59,734 bases of DNA from Clostridia bacterium (GCA_017465505.1 JAFTWB010000001.1:1-59734); one strand, 5' to 3'; positions 14,553-22,836 are shown, numbered from the stretch's first letter. Notes: generated from the letters alone by a model not told the origin. Translations and numbers: made by a program.

Positions 14553-15275
14553 ATGGCTTGGTTTTTTACTGACGAATGTTTCGGCAATAAATATATTATT
14601 CAGGGCGAGGACGCTTTGCACATCAGAAAATCCCTGAGGATGAAAGAAGGCGAGCAGCTCACCCTTATCTCTCCCCAAGGCACAGAAAACCTTTGCGAAA
14701 TTACAGACCTCAGCGATGGAGTTGAGGTAAAAGTCCTGTCTTCAAAACCCTGCGAGCAGGAGCCCACAGTGAAGGTTACTCTTTATCAGGGGCTTACCAA
14801 AGGAGATAAAATGGATTTTATCGTCCAGAAGGCAGTGGAGCTGGGAGTGAGCGAAATCGTCCCTGTGCTCACAGAGCGGTGTATCTCCCGACCTGATGAA
14901 AAATCCATCCGCAAGAAAGTGGAGCGTTGGCAGAAAATCGCCCTTGGTGCGGCTCAGCAGTCAAGACGAGGAACAGTTCCTCAGGTTAAGCCCTTAATTA
15001 CTTTAAAAGAGGCAAGTGAAAGGGCCAAGGCGGATGAGGTTTCCATTGTATTTTTTGAAGGCGGCGGCGAGCCTATACCAAAGCTTCTGAAAGAAAACCC
15101 AAAAACAGTGAGCATTTTCATAGGCAGCGAAGGCGGCTTTGAAGAAAGAGAAATCCAAATGCTTAAAGAGGCAGGCACGAGCTCAGCCACTCTGGGCAAA
15201 AGAATCCTCAGAGCAGAAACCGCGCCTCTTGCCGCTCTTACGGCAATTATGTTTTATACCGACAATATGAATTAA
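14553..15275 (+). CDS. rsmE: 16S rRNA m3U1498 methyltransferase
   Basis: 240 residues with an N-terminal PUA-like part (DALHIRKSLRMKEGEQ) and a C-terminal SPOUT knot: KGDKMDFIVQKAVELGV, ERCISRP, IGSEGGFEEREIQM and LGKRILRAETAPLAAL. It methylates uridine 1498 of 16S rRNA using SAM. AAGGAG lies before the ATG. mtnN follows after 17 bp; the pairing makes sense because MtnN removes S-adenosylhomocysteine, the product of SAM-dependent methylation. Confidence 0.96.
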   Translation: MAWFFTDECFGNKYIIQGEDALHIRKSLRMKEGEQLTLISPQGTENLCEITDLSDGVEVKVLSSKPCEQEPTVKVTLYQGLTKGDKMDFIVQKAVELGVSEIVPVLTERCISRPDEKSIRKKVERWQKIALGAAQQSRRGTVPQVKPLITLKEASERAKADEVSIVFFEGGGEPIPKLLKENPKTVSIFIGSEGGFEEREIQMLKEAGTSSATLGKRILRAETAPLAALTAIMFYTDNMN

Positions 15276-15292
15276 GAATAAAGGAGCAGAAT

Positions 15293-15988
15293 ATGTTAGG
15301 AATTATCTGTGCAATGGAGGTTGAAGTTGAGGGTGTACTCAACCTTATGGAAAACAAGGAAGAAATCGAAAAAGCAGGTGCCACCTTCACCAAGGGCACT
15401 TTAAACGGTAAAGAGGCAGTGGTTACGGAGTGCGGTATCGGCAAGGTAAATGCCGCCGTCACCGCTCAGGTTATGATTGATACTTTCAGCCCTGATTTTA
15501 TTATAAACAGCGGCGTGGCAGGTGCACTCTCCGACAAACTGAGAGTTGGCGACGTGGTAATCAGCGTTGACGCAGTTGAGCACGACTACGACACCACCGC
15601 TTTCGGCGACCCCAAGGGTCTTATTTGTTTTGCAAATGAGCAGAGGGTGGACATCCCTGCAAACCCCGAGCTTTGCCAAAAGCTTATGAAAGCCTGCGAA
15701 GCTCTTAAAGACACCACCGTGCTTCAGGGAAGAATCGCCACAGGTGACCAGTTTATAAGCGACACGGAAAAACGCCTTGCTCTGGGCAAAGAGTTCTCAT
15801 CCCTTGCCTGCGAAATGGAAGGCGGAGCAGTGGGACACGCCTGCTACCGCAACAATGTGCCCTTTGCCATTTTGCGTTGTATCTCAGACGACCTGACAAA
15901 CTCCACCTCTATGGATTACGAAGCCTTCAAGGCTTTCGCCGCCGCAAAAACTACTGCCGTTCTGGACAGATTCTCTCAGCAAATATAA
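15293..15988 (+). CDS. mtnN: 5'-methylthioadenosine/S-adenosylhomocysteine nucleosidase
   Basis: 231 residues. Family motifs: MLGIICAMEVEVEG at the start, GIGKVNAAVTAQ, INSGVAGAL, the substrate-binding CEMEGGAVGHAC, and the catalytic Asp in RCISDDLT. It splits adenine from MTA and SAH in the cytoplasm. Good Shine-Dalgarno (AAAGGAG). Second gene after rsmE, ended by a terminator at 16008-16043. Confidence 0.96.
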   Translation: MLGIICAMEVEVEGVLNLMENKEEIEKAGATFTKGTLNGKEAVVTECGIGKVNAAVTAQVMIDTFSPDFIINSGVAGALSDKLRVGDVVISVDAVEHDYDTTAFGDPKGLICFANEQRVDIPANPELCQKLMKACEALKDTTVLQGRIATGDQFISDTEKRLALGKEFSSLACEMEGGAVGHACYRNNVPFAILRCISDDLTNSTSMDYEAFKAFAAAKTTAVLDRFSQQI

Positions 15989-16007
15989 ATTTTAAACAGT
16001 AACAAAA

Positions 16008-16043
16008 AACGAGTAACGAACGATTAAACGCTCATTACTCGTT
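16008..16043 (+). terminator. Terminator after rsmE-mtnN
   Basis: Stem AACGAGTAA/TTACTCGTT, then TTATTTTT. Confidence 0.8.
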
Positions 16044-16065
16044 TTATTTTTGTTAAAGGAAAACA

Positions 16066-16097
16066 GTGCTACCTTACTCAAATTAGTAAGGTAGCAC
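16066..16097. terminator. Hairpin between convergent mtnN and the 16115 gene
   Basis: Perfect 13-bp stem GTGCTACCTTACT/AGTAAGGTAGCAC with a 6-nt loop. TTTTT lies on the plus side and TGTTTT on the minus side, so it could work both ways. Confidence 0.75.
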
Positions 16098-16114
16098 CTT
16101 TTTATTACTTTTAT

Positions 16115-16480
16115 TCAGAACAATAAAATAGCAAATATAATAAAAGCAACGACTATATTTAGGGTTATGACAACCATAGTTCCGGAAGAAACAAGCATTG
16201 TGACATTAAGCTTTTTTACCTCTTGTTTTTTTAGGGCTAAGCCGCCAAAAACACCGCCGAGGCTTCCGAATACAAGCACCCATAACGTCAACCAACCTGC
16301 GGTTAAAATCATACCAAAAGCGATAAGCGCCGAGGTCAGTCCTTGTCCGAGAGTCAATGTATAAACGGTAACCAAAGTTAAAAGCAAAAATCCAACGAAA
16401 GCTATTGCCGTAAATATGACAGATAATATCGAAAAGCTCTTTTTCTTTTTCGATATATCAATCCCTTTCGAACCGGCCAT
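16115..16480 (-). CDS. Small polytopic membrane protein, unknown
   Basis: About 121 residues. After a lysine-rich start (DISKKKKSFS) come three hydrophobic segments: around residues 17-45, 50-80 (glycine-rich, FGSLGGVFGGLAL) and 92-118. No family recognised. ATG at 16480 has AGAGGTG upstream. It is the last of three small membrane-protein genes downstream of the YidC-transferase fusion gene on the same strand, so they may form one transcript and assist in the same membrane process; this is context only. Confidence 0.6.
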   Translation of the reverse strand: MAGSKGIDISKKKKSFSILSVIFTAIAFVGFLLLTLVTVYTLTLGQGLTSALIAFGMILTAGWLTLWVLVFGSLGGVFGGLALKKQEVKKLNVTMLVSSGTMVVITLNIVVAFIIFAILLF

Positions 16481-16509
16481 AACTAACACCTCTTATATTT
16501 GCAAGCTAT

Positions 16510-16659
16510 TTATTTTCTGATACGAAGTGCTCTTTCTGCGGTTTTTCTTGCACTTCTTGCGCTTGAAGTAGCAATCAACACCACAACTATGGGAGCTACT
16601 ACAAAAACCAGCGCCAGAACTACCACAAGAGCAATAACAACAACTGCGAGATTTGACAT
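16510..16659 (-). CDS. Very small single-pass membrane protein
   Basis: 49 residues: a valine-rich membrane helix (LAVVVIALVVVLALVFVVAP, continuing IVVVLIA) followed by a basic tail SSARSARKTAERALRIRK. GAGGG lies 9 nt before the ATG. It lies between two other small membrane-protein genes with short gaps, all on the minus strand. Unknown function; coding status is supported by the RBS, the positional context and a sensible protein. Confidence 0.55.
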   Translation of the reverse strand: MSNLAVVVIALVVVLALVFVVAPIVVVLIATSSARSARKTAERALRIRK

Positions 16660-16678
16660 ATACGGTTTCCCTCAGAAA

Positions 16679-16882
16679 TCAATCGCCGAAAGAACCTGTT
16701 ACGTCCTCTTCTACTTCCTTCTTAGCGTTCTCATCGATACCCAGCTTGTCGTTTACCTTCTTCTTGATTCTGTGATAGTAAACTGCAACTGCTGCACCGA
16801 TTGTAACTGCAACGCCTGCAATAGCGGAGAAAGCGATTGTAATAACGGAGGGGTCGAGGTATGCTGTATTGATAATAATCAT
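16679..16882 (-). CDS. Small membrane protein with basic juxtamembrane region
   Basis: 67 residues: one membrane helix (ITIAFSAIAGVAVTIGAAVAVYY), then a basic stretch HRIKKKVNDK and an acidic C terminus EEVEEDVTGSFGD. Perfect AAGGAG before the ATG. Located 69 bp downstream of the YidC-transferase fusion. Unknown function; it may be an accessory subunit of that protein. Confidence 0.65.
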   Translation of the reverse strand: MIIINTAYLDPSVITIAFSAIAGVAVTIGAAVAVYYHRIKKKVNDKLGIDENAKKEVEEDVTGSFGD

Positions 16883-16951
16883 TTTAAAAACTCCTTTTTA
16901 ATTTACTTTCATATTTATTATAAGCAATGAAACTTAAAAAGTCAAATTGCC

Positions 16952-19075
16952 TTATTTCTTCTTGTTGTTCTGACGAGCTGCAATCTGCTTGTAGATGTAT
17001 TTTGCACCTGCAAGACCGCTTTCGCCGATATTGAAGATGTTGTTCTGAAGAGCCTGACAGATTTTATCTCTGTACTTGTCGGGGTTGCCCAGAAGCTCAG
17101 AAACCGTTGCCTCAACCTTACCAAGCTCATTCATCTCAAGGGACACACCAACCTGATCCTTCCAAGCGATTTCAGCAGGAACGGTAGAGTACTTGCCGTA
17201 GTTGGGGTTAAGCACCTTGGGAGTTGTGTTAATAAACATAGAGGGCTTCTTGGTAGCATAGGAGAACTCGTAAGCGATACCTGACCAGTCAGTAACAAGC
17301 AGGTCAGACTCCCAGATAGTTCTGTTAGATGAGAAGTCCATCTCGATAATAAAGTCCTCGCCGTCCTTACCCTGCCATTTCTCAAGAATTGCGTCCATCT
17401 TGGGACGGAATCTCTTGATAAACTCGGGGTGGGGTCTTAAGATAACCTTGTTACCCTTGCCTAAGAACTGGGGAAGAATCTCATCTAAACAAGACTCCAG
17501 GATGTTATCTTCCTGCCAAGAGGGAGCAATAAGAATCTGCTTCTGAGCGCCCTCGGGCTTTTTCTCCATTTCCTTATATTTTTCAATAAGGTTATCAATT
17601 ACGCCAAAGCCAACGGGCACGAGGTTTTTCTCGGGAAGGTTATACATCTTAACCATTTCGTTAAGCTCTGTCACCTGATGAGGGCCAACGCAGAAGATTG
17701 TATCAAAGGCGTCATAAGCACCCTCTTTAACGCACATTGTTGTGCTGGTGGGGCCGTGGAATGTGTAGATATACTCAATGTCCTTTCTTACATAAGAACG
17801 CTTGAGGTGATATTTGTCAAGGTCAGGAGTTGTCATAAGAACGATATCGGCGTCCATTTTCATCATAAATGTGATGATTTTCTTAGGTCCGATATAGTAA
17901 GCCTTAATCTTGGGCTGATTCTTTGCAATCTCAAAAATCTGATCCTCGGGGTCGTTGGTTACATAGTGAATTGTAAGGCTGGTGTTCTCAAGGAGAGCAT
18001 TGAGGATGTTCTCAAAATACTTGTAGAAGCCGCTCTTCTCAGAGTAAACAACAAGCTTTTTGTTTGCCACAGAGAAGAAACGCTTGTAGTCAGCCTTCTC
18101 ACGCTTTGCGTTGGGGTCTTTGTAGAAAAGGCCCTTTTTCTCGCCGCCAAGTGCGTTAAGAGCTGCAAGCTCCTTACGGCTTGCCTCAAGCTCCTCGTAG
18201 TCAACGTACTTTTTGGGAGGAATAATGGCGTTCATAAGCACAACCTGTAAAACAGCAAAGATGTTACTTGCTACCCAGTAAAGTGCTACACCTGCAGGCA
18301 CGAAGAAACCAAGGTAGAGAGAAAGTGCAACAGAGAAAATCATTGTGCCGTACTTATTGCCCTTGCCCTGCTCGGACTGAAGAACATTGATTTTGTTCTG
18401 CATATGACACAAAAACCAAGAAGAAAGGCCTGCAATAATGGGAGCAATAAGCACAATCCAGTTTTCGCTGATTTCCTTAGAAGGGTTGAGAGAAAGGTCA
18501 AAGCCGAAGAAGTTAAGGTCAAAATCCTTTGCAGACTCAATAGCCTTCTTGCCCTCTTCGCCCATAGCTTCAACAGAAGCGAAAGCCTCGGGGTTTTCCT
18601 TAATAGCCTGAATTGCACCGATTTCCACGTAGTTGGATTCACCGTCAACCTCAAACTCTTCAACAGCAATTGTGGTGATTTCGTCCATAACTGCGTCGGG
18701 AGTATGAAAAACATACTGGAAGGGGTGGTAAATTACTGCCACAACGCCTAAAAGCAGGATAATCTGAATTGCCAGAGGCACAAGGGAAGCCATAGGGCGG
18801 TATTTCTGCTCTTTGAAAAGCTTGGACTGCTCCTCGGCGATTCTTTCGCTGTCGCCGAAAAACTTAGCCTTTACTCTGTTGATGGCAGGCTGAATCTTAA
18901 CCATTTTAATGGAGTTTTTGTGTACCCATACACCGATAGGCAGGATGATTATCTTTGTAAAAAGGGTAAAAAGGATAATCGCCAGACCGTAGTCGGAGAG
19001 AAGATAGTGACAAAACTGCATTACATAGCCAAGAGGCACGCCGAGAATATCGGTTACGTAATCAAAAATATTCAT
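16952..19075 (-). CDS. YidC/Oxa1-like insertase fused to a CDP-glycerol glycerophosphotransferase
   Basis: 707 residues with two domains usually found in separate proteins. Residues 1-290 are YidC/Oxa1-like: membrane helices near 28-50, 97-115, 206-224, 243-262 and 264-282, with a 75-residue external loop (about 125-205) and an HMQNKIN segment. A charged linker (290-335) leads to a TagF-like domain (336-700): YTFHG with H440, RPHP 547-550 and DLLVTDWSGIAYEF 591-604, the CDP-binding/catalytic elements of teichoic-acid polyol-phosphate transferases. K41 stands where the insertase groove usually has Arg. ATG at 19075 has AAGGAAGG upstream. The insertase may anchor the transferase or assist glycopolymer assembly (inference). 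Confidence 0.88.
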   Translation of the reverse strand: MNIFDYVTDILGVPLGYVMQFCHYLLSDYGLAIILFTLFTKIIILPIGVWVHKNSIKMVKIQPAINRVKAKFFGDSERIAEEQSKLFKEQKYRPMASLVPLAIQIILLLGVVAVIYHPFQYVFHTPDAVMDEITTIAVEEFEVDGESNYVEIGAIQAIKENPEAFASVEAMGEEGKKAIESAKDFDLNFFGFDLSLNPSKEISENWIVLIAPIIAGLSSWFLCHMQNKINVLQSEQGKGNKYGTMIFSVALSLYLGFFVPAGVALYWVASNIFAVLQVVLMNAIIPPKKYVDYEELEASRKELAALNALGGEKKGLFYKDPNAKREKADYKRFFSVANKKLVVYSEKSGFYKYFENILNALLENTSLTIHYVTNDPEDQIFEIAKNQPKIKAYYIGPKKIITFMMKMDADIVLMTTPDLDKYHLKRSYVRKDIEYIYTFHGPTSTTMCVKEGAYDAFDTIFCVGPHQVTELNEMVKMYNLPEKNLVPVGFGVIDNLIEKYKEMEKKPEGAQKQILIAPSWQEDNILESCLDEILPQFLGKGNKVILRPHPEFIKRFRPKMDAILEKWQGKDGEDFIIEMDFSSNRTIWESDLLVTDWSGIAYEFSYATKKPSMFINTTPKVLNPNYGKYSTVPAEIAWKDQVGVSLEMNELGKVEATVSELLGNPDKYRDKICQALQNNIFNIGESGLAGAKYIYKQIAARQNNKKK

Positions 19076-19231
19076 TGTCGTTCCTTCCTTTACAAATATT
19101 TTTTCACATAAAATTTCATTATACATTTTACACCCTTAGTCAAGATAAAGTCAATTGGTATAATTATGTAAAATGGTGTCAAATACCCCGGGATTATTGG
19201 CACTTATGTTTCTTTTGTAACCTTTATGTTG

Positions 19232-19260
19232 TTGAATGATAAAAAATTTTATGATATAAA
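19232..19260 (+). promoter_or_regulatory. capA promoter
   Basis: TTGAAT (19232-19237), 17 bp, TATAAA (19255-19260), 18 bp before the start. Confidence 0.6.
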
Positions 19261-19278
19261 GAGGTAAAGGTGATATTT

Positions 19279-20613
19279 ATGAAGATTAACAAGAAAATAA
19301 TTATTCCCGTTGCTTCCGCATTTCTGGCGGTGATTATTGTTTTTCTCACTCTTACCCTTGTGGGTAAAGAGGACAAAAGGCCTGTTTCTGCCACCACCCC
19401 TTCCCAACAGACAACAGAGCAGGCTAAAGTTCCCACAACCGCTCCAAAAAAGCAAGACCCCACCCTTAAGCTTTCCTTAATCGGCGACTGTGTGCTGGGC
19501 GGCGACCCTGTGGACTACGGGTACGAGTCCTTTATATGGTTTTCCGAGAATAAGCCTGCCTCTTACTTTTTTGAGAATGTGAAGAGTGTACTTGAGAAAG
19601 ACGACTTTACCCTTGCAAATATGGAAACTGTTCTTTCCGACAATATGAGTCTTCGACCCAGCGAGAAAGAAGGCGAGCGTACCTTCTGGTTTATGGCAAA
19701 GACCAAAAACGCAGAGATTCTCACCGAAGGCTCGGTAGAGGTTGCAGGAGTTGTTAATAATCACACCTACGACTTCGGCGACGAAGGCTATAACGACACC
19801 GTTGACGCCCTTGAAAAAGCAGGGCTTCTTGTGGGTGAAGACTGTATACCCCTTTACTTTGAGAAAAACGGCATAAAGGTAGGCGTAGTTTATGCAAACC
19901 TCTGGGCTTACTATCAGGTAAACGATATTATTGACGCTCTTGAAGATATGCAGGGAAACTGCGATTATAAAATCGTATTCTTCCACGGCGGCGAAGAGGG
20001 TCAGCACGAGCCCGACAACTTTAAAATCGACGCCTGCCGTGACCTGGCAAACTCGGGACTGTGCGACCTTATTGTAGGTGCTCATCCCCACGTGCTTCAG
20101 CCCTTTGAAACTATCAACGGCGTGCCTATCCTTTATTCTCTGGGTAATTTCTGTTTTGCAGGAAATAACTATCCTGAGAATATGACAGTGATTATGGGCG
20201 TAAATCTTACAAAGGGTGAGGACGGAAAAATCAAGGCGGAAACAGAGTTTACCCCCTGCTACGTTTACACAGGAGAATACAACACCTTCCAGCCTGCGGT
20301 TATGAAGGACAAAGAGGATATGAGAGAGGTTTTTGATTTGCTCTCTACCCCTGTTGACTATATAAAGGAAACCCAGCCTGCAACAACCACCGCACCCCCT
20401 ACTCAGGCTCAGCCCGAAACAGAAGAAGAGTACGTTGAAGAAGAATATCCCGAACAAGAGTATTATCCCGAGGAAGATTATTCTGAAGAAGAGTATCCGG
20501 AAGAAGAATATTATCCTCAGGGAACAGAGTATATAGAAGAAACTCAGGAGTATTTCCCCGAGGAAGAAGAATACTATACAGAAGAAATCGAAACCGCAAT
20601 TTCCTACTATTGA
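19279..20613 (+). CDS. capA: CapA-family (PgsA-like) metallophosphatase with acidic Tyr/Glu tail
   Basis: 444 residues. An N-terminal membrane anchor (KIIIPVASAFLAVIIVFLTL) is followed by a Thr/Pro-rich spacer and a CapA domain near 65-345: LIGDCVLGG, ANMETVLS, VNNHTYDFGDEGY, FFHGGEEGQHEP, GAHPHVLQPFE and YSLGNFCF, the metal-binding blocks of the calcineurin-like fold. The family takes part in poly-gamma-glutamate capsule synthesis or cell-surface hydrolysis. Unusually, the last 65 residues are a low-complexity tail made almost only of Glu and Tyr (EEYPEEEYYP type units). No capB/capC genes are adjacent, so capsule synthesis is not implied. ATG at 19279 preceded by AAAGGTGAT. Confidence 0.88.
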   Translation: MKINKKIIIPVASAFLAVIIVFLTLTLVGKEDKRPVSATTPSQQTTEQAKVPTTAPKKQDPTLKLSLIGDCVLGGDPVDYGYESFIWFSENKPASYFFENVKSVLEKDDFTLANMETVLSDNMSLRPSEKEGERTFWFMAKTKNAEILTEGSVEVAGVVNNHTYDFGDEGYNDTVDALEKAGLLVGEDCIPLYFEKNGIKVGVVYANLWAYYQVNDIIDALEDMQGNCDYKIVFFHGGEEGQHEPDNFKIDACRDLANSGLCDLIVGAHPHVLQPFETINGVPILYSLGNFCFAGNNYPENMTVIMGVNLTKGEDGKIKAETEFTPCYVYTGEYNTFQPAVMKDKEDMREVFDLLSTPVDYIKETQPATTTAPPTQAQPETEEEYVEEEYPEQEYYPEEDYSEEEYPEEEYYPQGTEYIEETQEYFPEEEEYYTEEIETAISYY

Positions 20614-20656
20614 TTAAATTCTGAAATACATATATAATATAATCAGAGGTGATATT

Positions 20657-20857
20657 ATGGCAGTGAGACTTAACGAAAACAAAGAAATCGTTGCAAAAAT
20701 CAAAGAAGGCTTAAAGGCAAAAGGCGGCTATTGCCCCTGCCGTTTAGCCAGAACCGAAGAAAACAAGTGTATCTGCAAAGAATTCAAGGAGCAGATAGCA
20801 GACCCCGACTTTGAGGGCTACTGCCATTGTATGCTCTATTATAAATCTAAAGATTAA
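20657..20857 (+). CDS. Ferredoxin-thioredoxin reductase catalytic-like protein
   Basis: 66 residues with three cysteine pairs: C26-P-C28, C38-I-C40 and C56-H-C58, ending GYCHCMLYY. The same set of pairs binds the 4Fe-4S cluster and forms the disulfide in FTR catalytic subunits, but spacing here is 9 and 15 residues between pairs rather than the plant-type 16 and 8, so it is a shortened clostridial variant. It lies 12 bp upstream of a thioredoxin gene, making an Fe-S electron route from ferredoxin to this thioredoxin likely. No variable (alpha) subunit is seen. Confidence 0.82.
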   Translation: MAVRLNENKEIVAKIKEGLKAKGGYCPCRLARTEENKCICKEFKEQIADPDFEGYCHCMLYYKSKD

Positions 20858-20869
20858 AGGAGAATTTTT

Positions 20870-21184
20870 ATGGCACTTATTCATATTACAAAGGAAAATT
20901 TCAGCAAAGAGGTTATGGAAACCGAAAAGGTTGTGCTTCTGGATTTCTGGGCTACCTGGTGCGGTCCTTGTCAGATGATTGCTCCCATTTTAGAGGAAGT
21001 GGCTCAGGAGTGCCCCGATGTAACAATCGGCAAAATCGACGTAGATAAGGAGCAGGAGCTTGCAATGAGCTTTAACATTTCCAGTATCCCCACACTTATT
21101 GTTATCAAAAACGGCAAAGCCGTGGACAAAGCAGTGGGACTGAGAGCCAAAAACCAGATTATTGAAATGATTGATAACGCATAA
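20870..21184 (+). CDS. trxA: Thioredoxin
   Basis: 104 residues, canonical length. Active site W-C31-G-P-C34 in FWATWCGPCQM, cis-proline in SIPTL. Reduces protein disulfides in the cytoplasm. AAAGGAG before the ATG. It follows the FTR-like gene by 12 bp, suggesting it is the substrate of that reductase; no thioredoxin reductase (TrxB) gene is nearby. Confidence 0.95.
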   Translation: MALIHITKENFSKEVMETEKVVLLDFWATWCGPCQMIAPILEEVAQECPDVTIGKIDVDKEQELAMSFNISSIPTLIVIKNGKAVDKAVGLRAKNQIIEMIDNA

Positions 21185-21185
21185 A

Positions 21186-21215
21186 TTCGGCACAGCCATA
21201 CCATACTGTGCCGAA
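21186..21215 (+). terminator. Hairpin after trxA
   Basis: Perfect 10-bp stem TTCGGCACAG/CTGTGCCGAA but no strong T run; it leads straight into the hairpin array. Confidence 0.5.
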
Positions 21216-21219
21216 ACTA

Positions 21220-21390
21220 AGTTTGCCAAAGGGCAAGTGAAGTTGCTCTGCAAGCAATGAAGTTACTTCGTAGTGAAGTTTGCTTCGCAAGTGTTTTTAT
21301 AGCAAACTTAACTTCACATTTGCCGAACAGGCAAACACTTCACTGTAATCTTTTACAACTTCACTTCAGACCGTAGGTTTGAAACTTCAC
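21220..21390. repeat. Hairpin array A (linker GTGAAG / CTTCAC)
   Basis: A 170-bp string of tiny stem-loops (TTGCC/GGCAA, TTGCT/AGCAA, TAC/GTA, TTTGC/GCAAg, TTTGCC/GGCAAA, TGTAA/TTACA) separated by a constant linker. In the left half the linker reads (A/G)TGAAGTT; in the right half it appears as its reverse complement AACTTCA(C), so the whole array is a large inverted duplication around 21295. It sits in the intergenic space after trxA. See the related arrays at 26619 and 52381. Confidence 0.75.
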
Positions 21391-21399
21391 AAAAAGATA

Positions 21400-21434
21400 C
21401 CACCCGAAAAAGAATTCTGCTCTTTTTCGGGTGG
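21400..21434 (+). terminator. Strong terminator after array A
   Basis: Perfect 14-bp stem CCACCCGAAAAAGA/TCTTTTTCGGGTGG with TTTTGT following. Confidence 0.85.
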
Positions 21435-21501
21435 TTTTGTCTTATACAGTAACAATCAAGGGATTTATATAGCCGTGCAATATATTGAAGATATTACACA
21501 C

Positions 21502-21662
21502 TTATTTTGTCTTTGCTTCAATAACATCGGCGGCGTTTTCGAAATAATCGCCAACGAAAAGCTCCATAGAGCCTGTATCGGTGCAAAGTGCAAAGCTCTG
21601 GTCAATGGGAAGCTTTGCAATAACCTCAGTGTTATACTTCTTTGCAACCTCGTCGATGTTGC
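21502..21662 (-). pseudogene. Duplicated 3' end of mrp
   Basis: 161 bp identical at 160 positions, without gaps, to 22881-23041, the last 53 codons and stop of the intact mrp gene. The copy has no start and no ATPase domain. The single difference changes a leucine codon to phenylalanine. Together with the intact copy it flanks the serine hydrolase gene in direct orientation. Nothing indicates that it is translated. Confidence 0.9.
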
Positions 21663-21671
21663 ATTTATTTT

Positions 21672-22766
21672 TTATCCTTCGCTTATTGCAGACATTACAA
21701 CAGAGGGCACATTGCACACTCTCTCGTCTACATTAAAGCCTACTGCGTAAATGTTATAATCTCCTGTAGAGCTCATAAAATTCACCGAACCGTAGTTGCC
21801 GATTCTGCCTGTATGACCCACGCCCATAAACATACTCTCCAAGCCGTAGCCGTACTTTCTGGCGTAGTCGGGAGAATGGTCTGTTTTCATCTCTTCAAAG
21901 CTTTGCTGAGAAACCACCTTGCCGCTTTTCAGTGCAGTCATCCATTTGTCCATATCCTTAGCAGTGCTTACAATGTCACCTGCTCCCTTTACCGCACCCT
22001 TTGCGTCCTCTGAAACAGTAAAAGAGTCGTAGGAAAGGCTCTTTGAAAAAGCAGCGTTTTCCTCAACCTCGCTTACAAAGCCGGAGTCTTTCATTTCAAG
22101 GGGCTCAAAAATATTTTCACGGATATAGCTCTCGTAATGCTGACCTGTTACCTGCTCAATGATATTGCCCAGCAAAAAGTAGTTGGTGTTGGAATATTCA
22201 AGCTTTGTGCCTGTTTCAAAGTCAAGAGGCTGACTGAAAATCCAATTAAGCATAGCAGAAACATTTTCTTCTTCCTCTTTATCCTTGTCAAAAACCTCTG
22301 CACTTGCCTCCAAGTAATCGTGGATACCCGAACGCATACAAAGAAGATTGTGTATGCTTATTCCTTTGCCTGCTTCGTATTCAGGGAAGAATTTGTCCAG
22401 TGTGTCCTCTTTGCTCAGCTTTCCCTCTTCAATAAGCTTCATAACGGAAGCTGCACAAAACTGCTTTGACAAAGAGCCGATATACATAGGCGTAGAAAGA
22501 GTCAGCTCATTCCCCTTTTCGTCCTTGCCGTTGGTCTGGGTATAGATATCCTCTGAGTTGCTTGTAACGTAAACCAAGCCTTCAAAACCAAGAGCGTCTA
22601 TTCTCTTTTCAATTTTCTCGGAATAATCAACGGCAGTTGTCTGAGGCTGAGTTTCAGCCGCGGTTGTGGTGTTAACTGTTTCGTCACTGTTACCGTTACC
22701 CCCTGTGCAGGCGGCAAAAGACATCAAAAGCACAAAACATAAAGTTAAGGCAATAAATCTTTTCAT
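21672..22766 (-). CDS. Serine hydrolase (class C beta-lactamase-like) lipoprotein
   Basis: About 364 residues. Signal peptide with lipobox SFAAC, then a Thr-rich spacer and a beta-lactamase/transpeptidase-like domain: catalytic SLSK (GSLSKQFCAAS), YSNTNY as the YxN element, and VGHTGRIG as the third-strand HTG. This is the PBP4*/EstB/AmpH-like group acting on peptidoglycan peptides or esters outside the membrane; resistance cannot be concluded. Start is the ATG at 22766 (AAAGGAG upstream). The coding end lies 9 bp from the truncated mrp copy, so this gene and about 120 bp around it are bracketed by the 161-bp repeats. Confidence 0.87.
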   Translation of the reverse strand: MKRFIALTLCFVLLMSFAACTGGNGNSDETVNTTTAAETQPQTTAVDYSEKIEKRIDALGFEGLVYVTSNSEDIYTQTNGKDEKGNELTLSTPMYIGSLSKQFCAASVMKLIEEGKLSKEDTLDKFFPEYEAGKGISIHNLLCMRSGIHDYLEASAEVFDKDKEEEENVSAMLNWIFSQPLDFETGTKLEYSNTNYFLLGNIIEQVTGQHYESYIRENIFEPLEMKDSGFVSEVEENAAFSKSLSYDSFTVSEDAKGAVKGAGDIVSTAKDMDKWMTALKSGKVVSQQSFEEMKTDHSPDYARKYGYGLESMFMGVGHTGRIGNYGSVNFMSSTGDYNIYAVGFNVDERVCNVPSVVMSAISEG

Positions 22767-22836
22767 AATATAATCTCCTTTCCCAATACAGTGCATTATA
22801 TCACCATTGATAAGTTTCAGCAAGCAAAAATAAAAA

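Noticed and set aside
21672-22766. Calling the hydrolase an antibiotic-resistance beta-lactamase
   Set aside because: It has the SxxK/YxN/HTG set of the broad serine hydrolase family but is a lipoprotein of the PBP4*/esterase type; resistance cannot be inferred.
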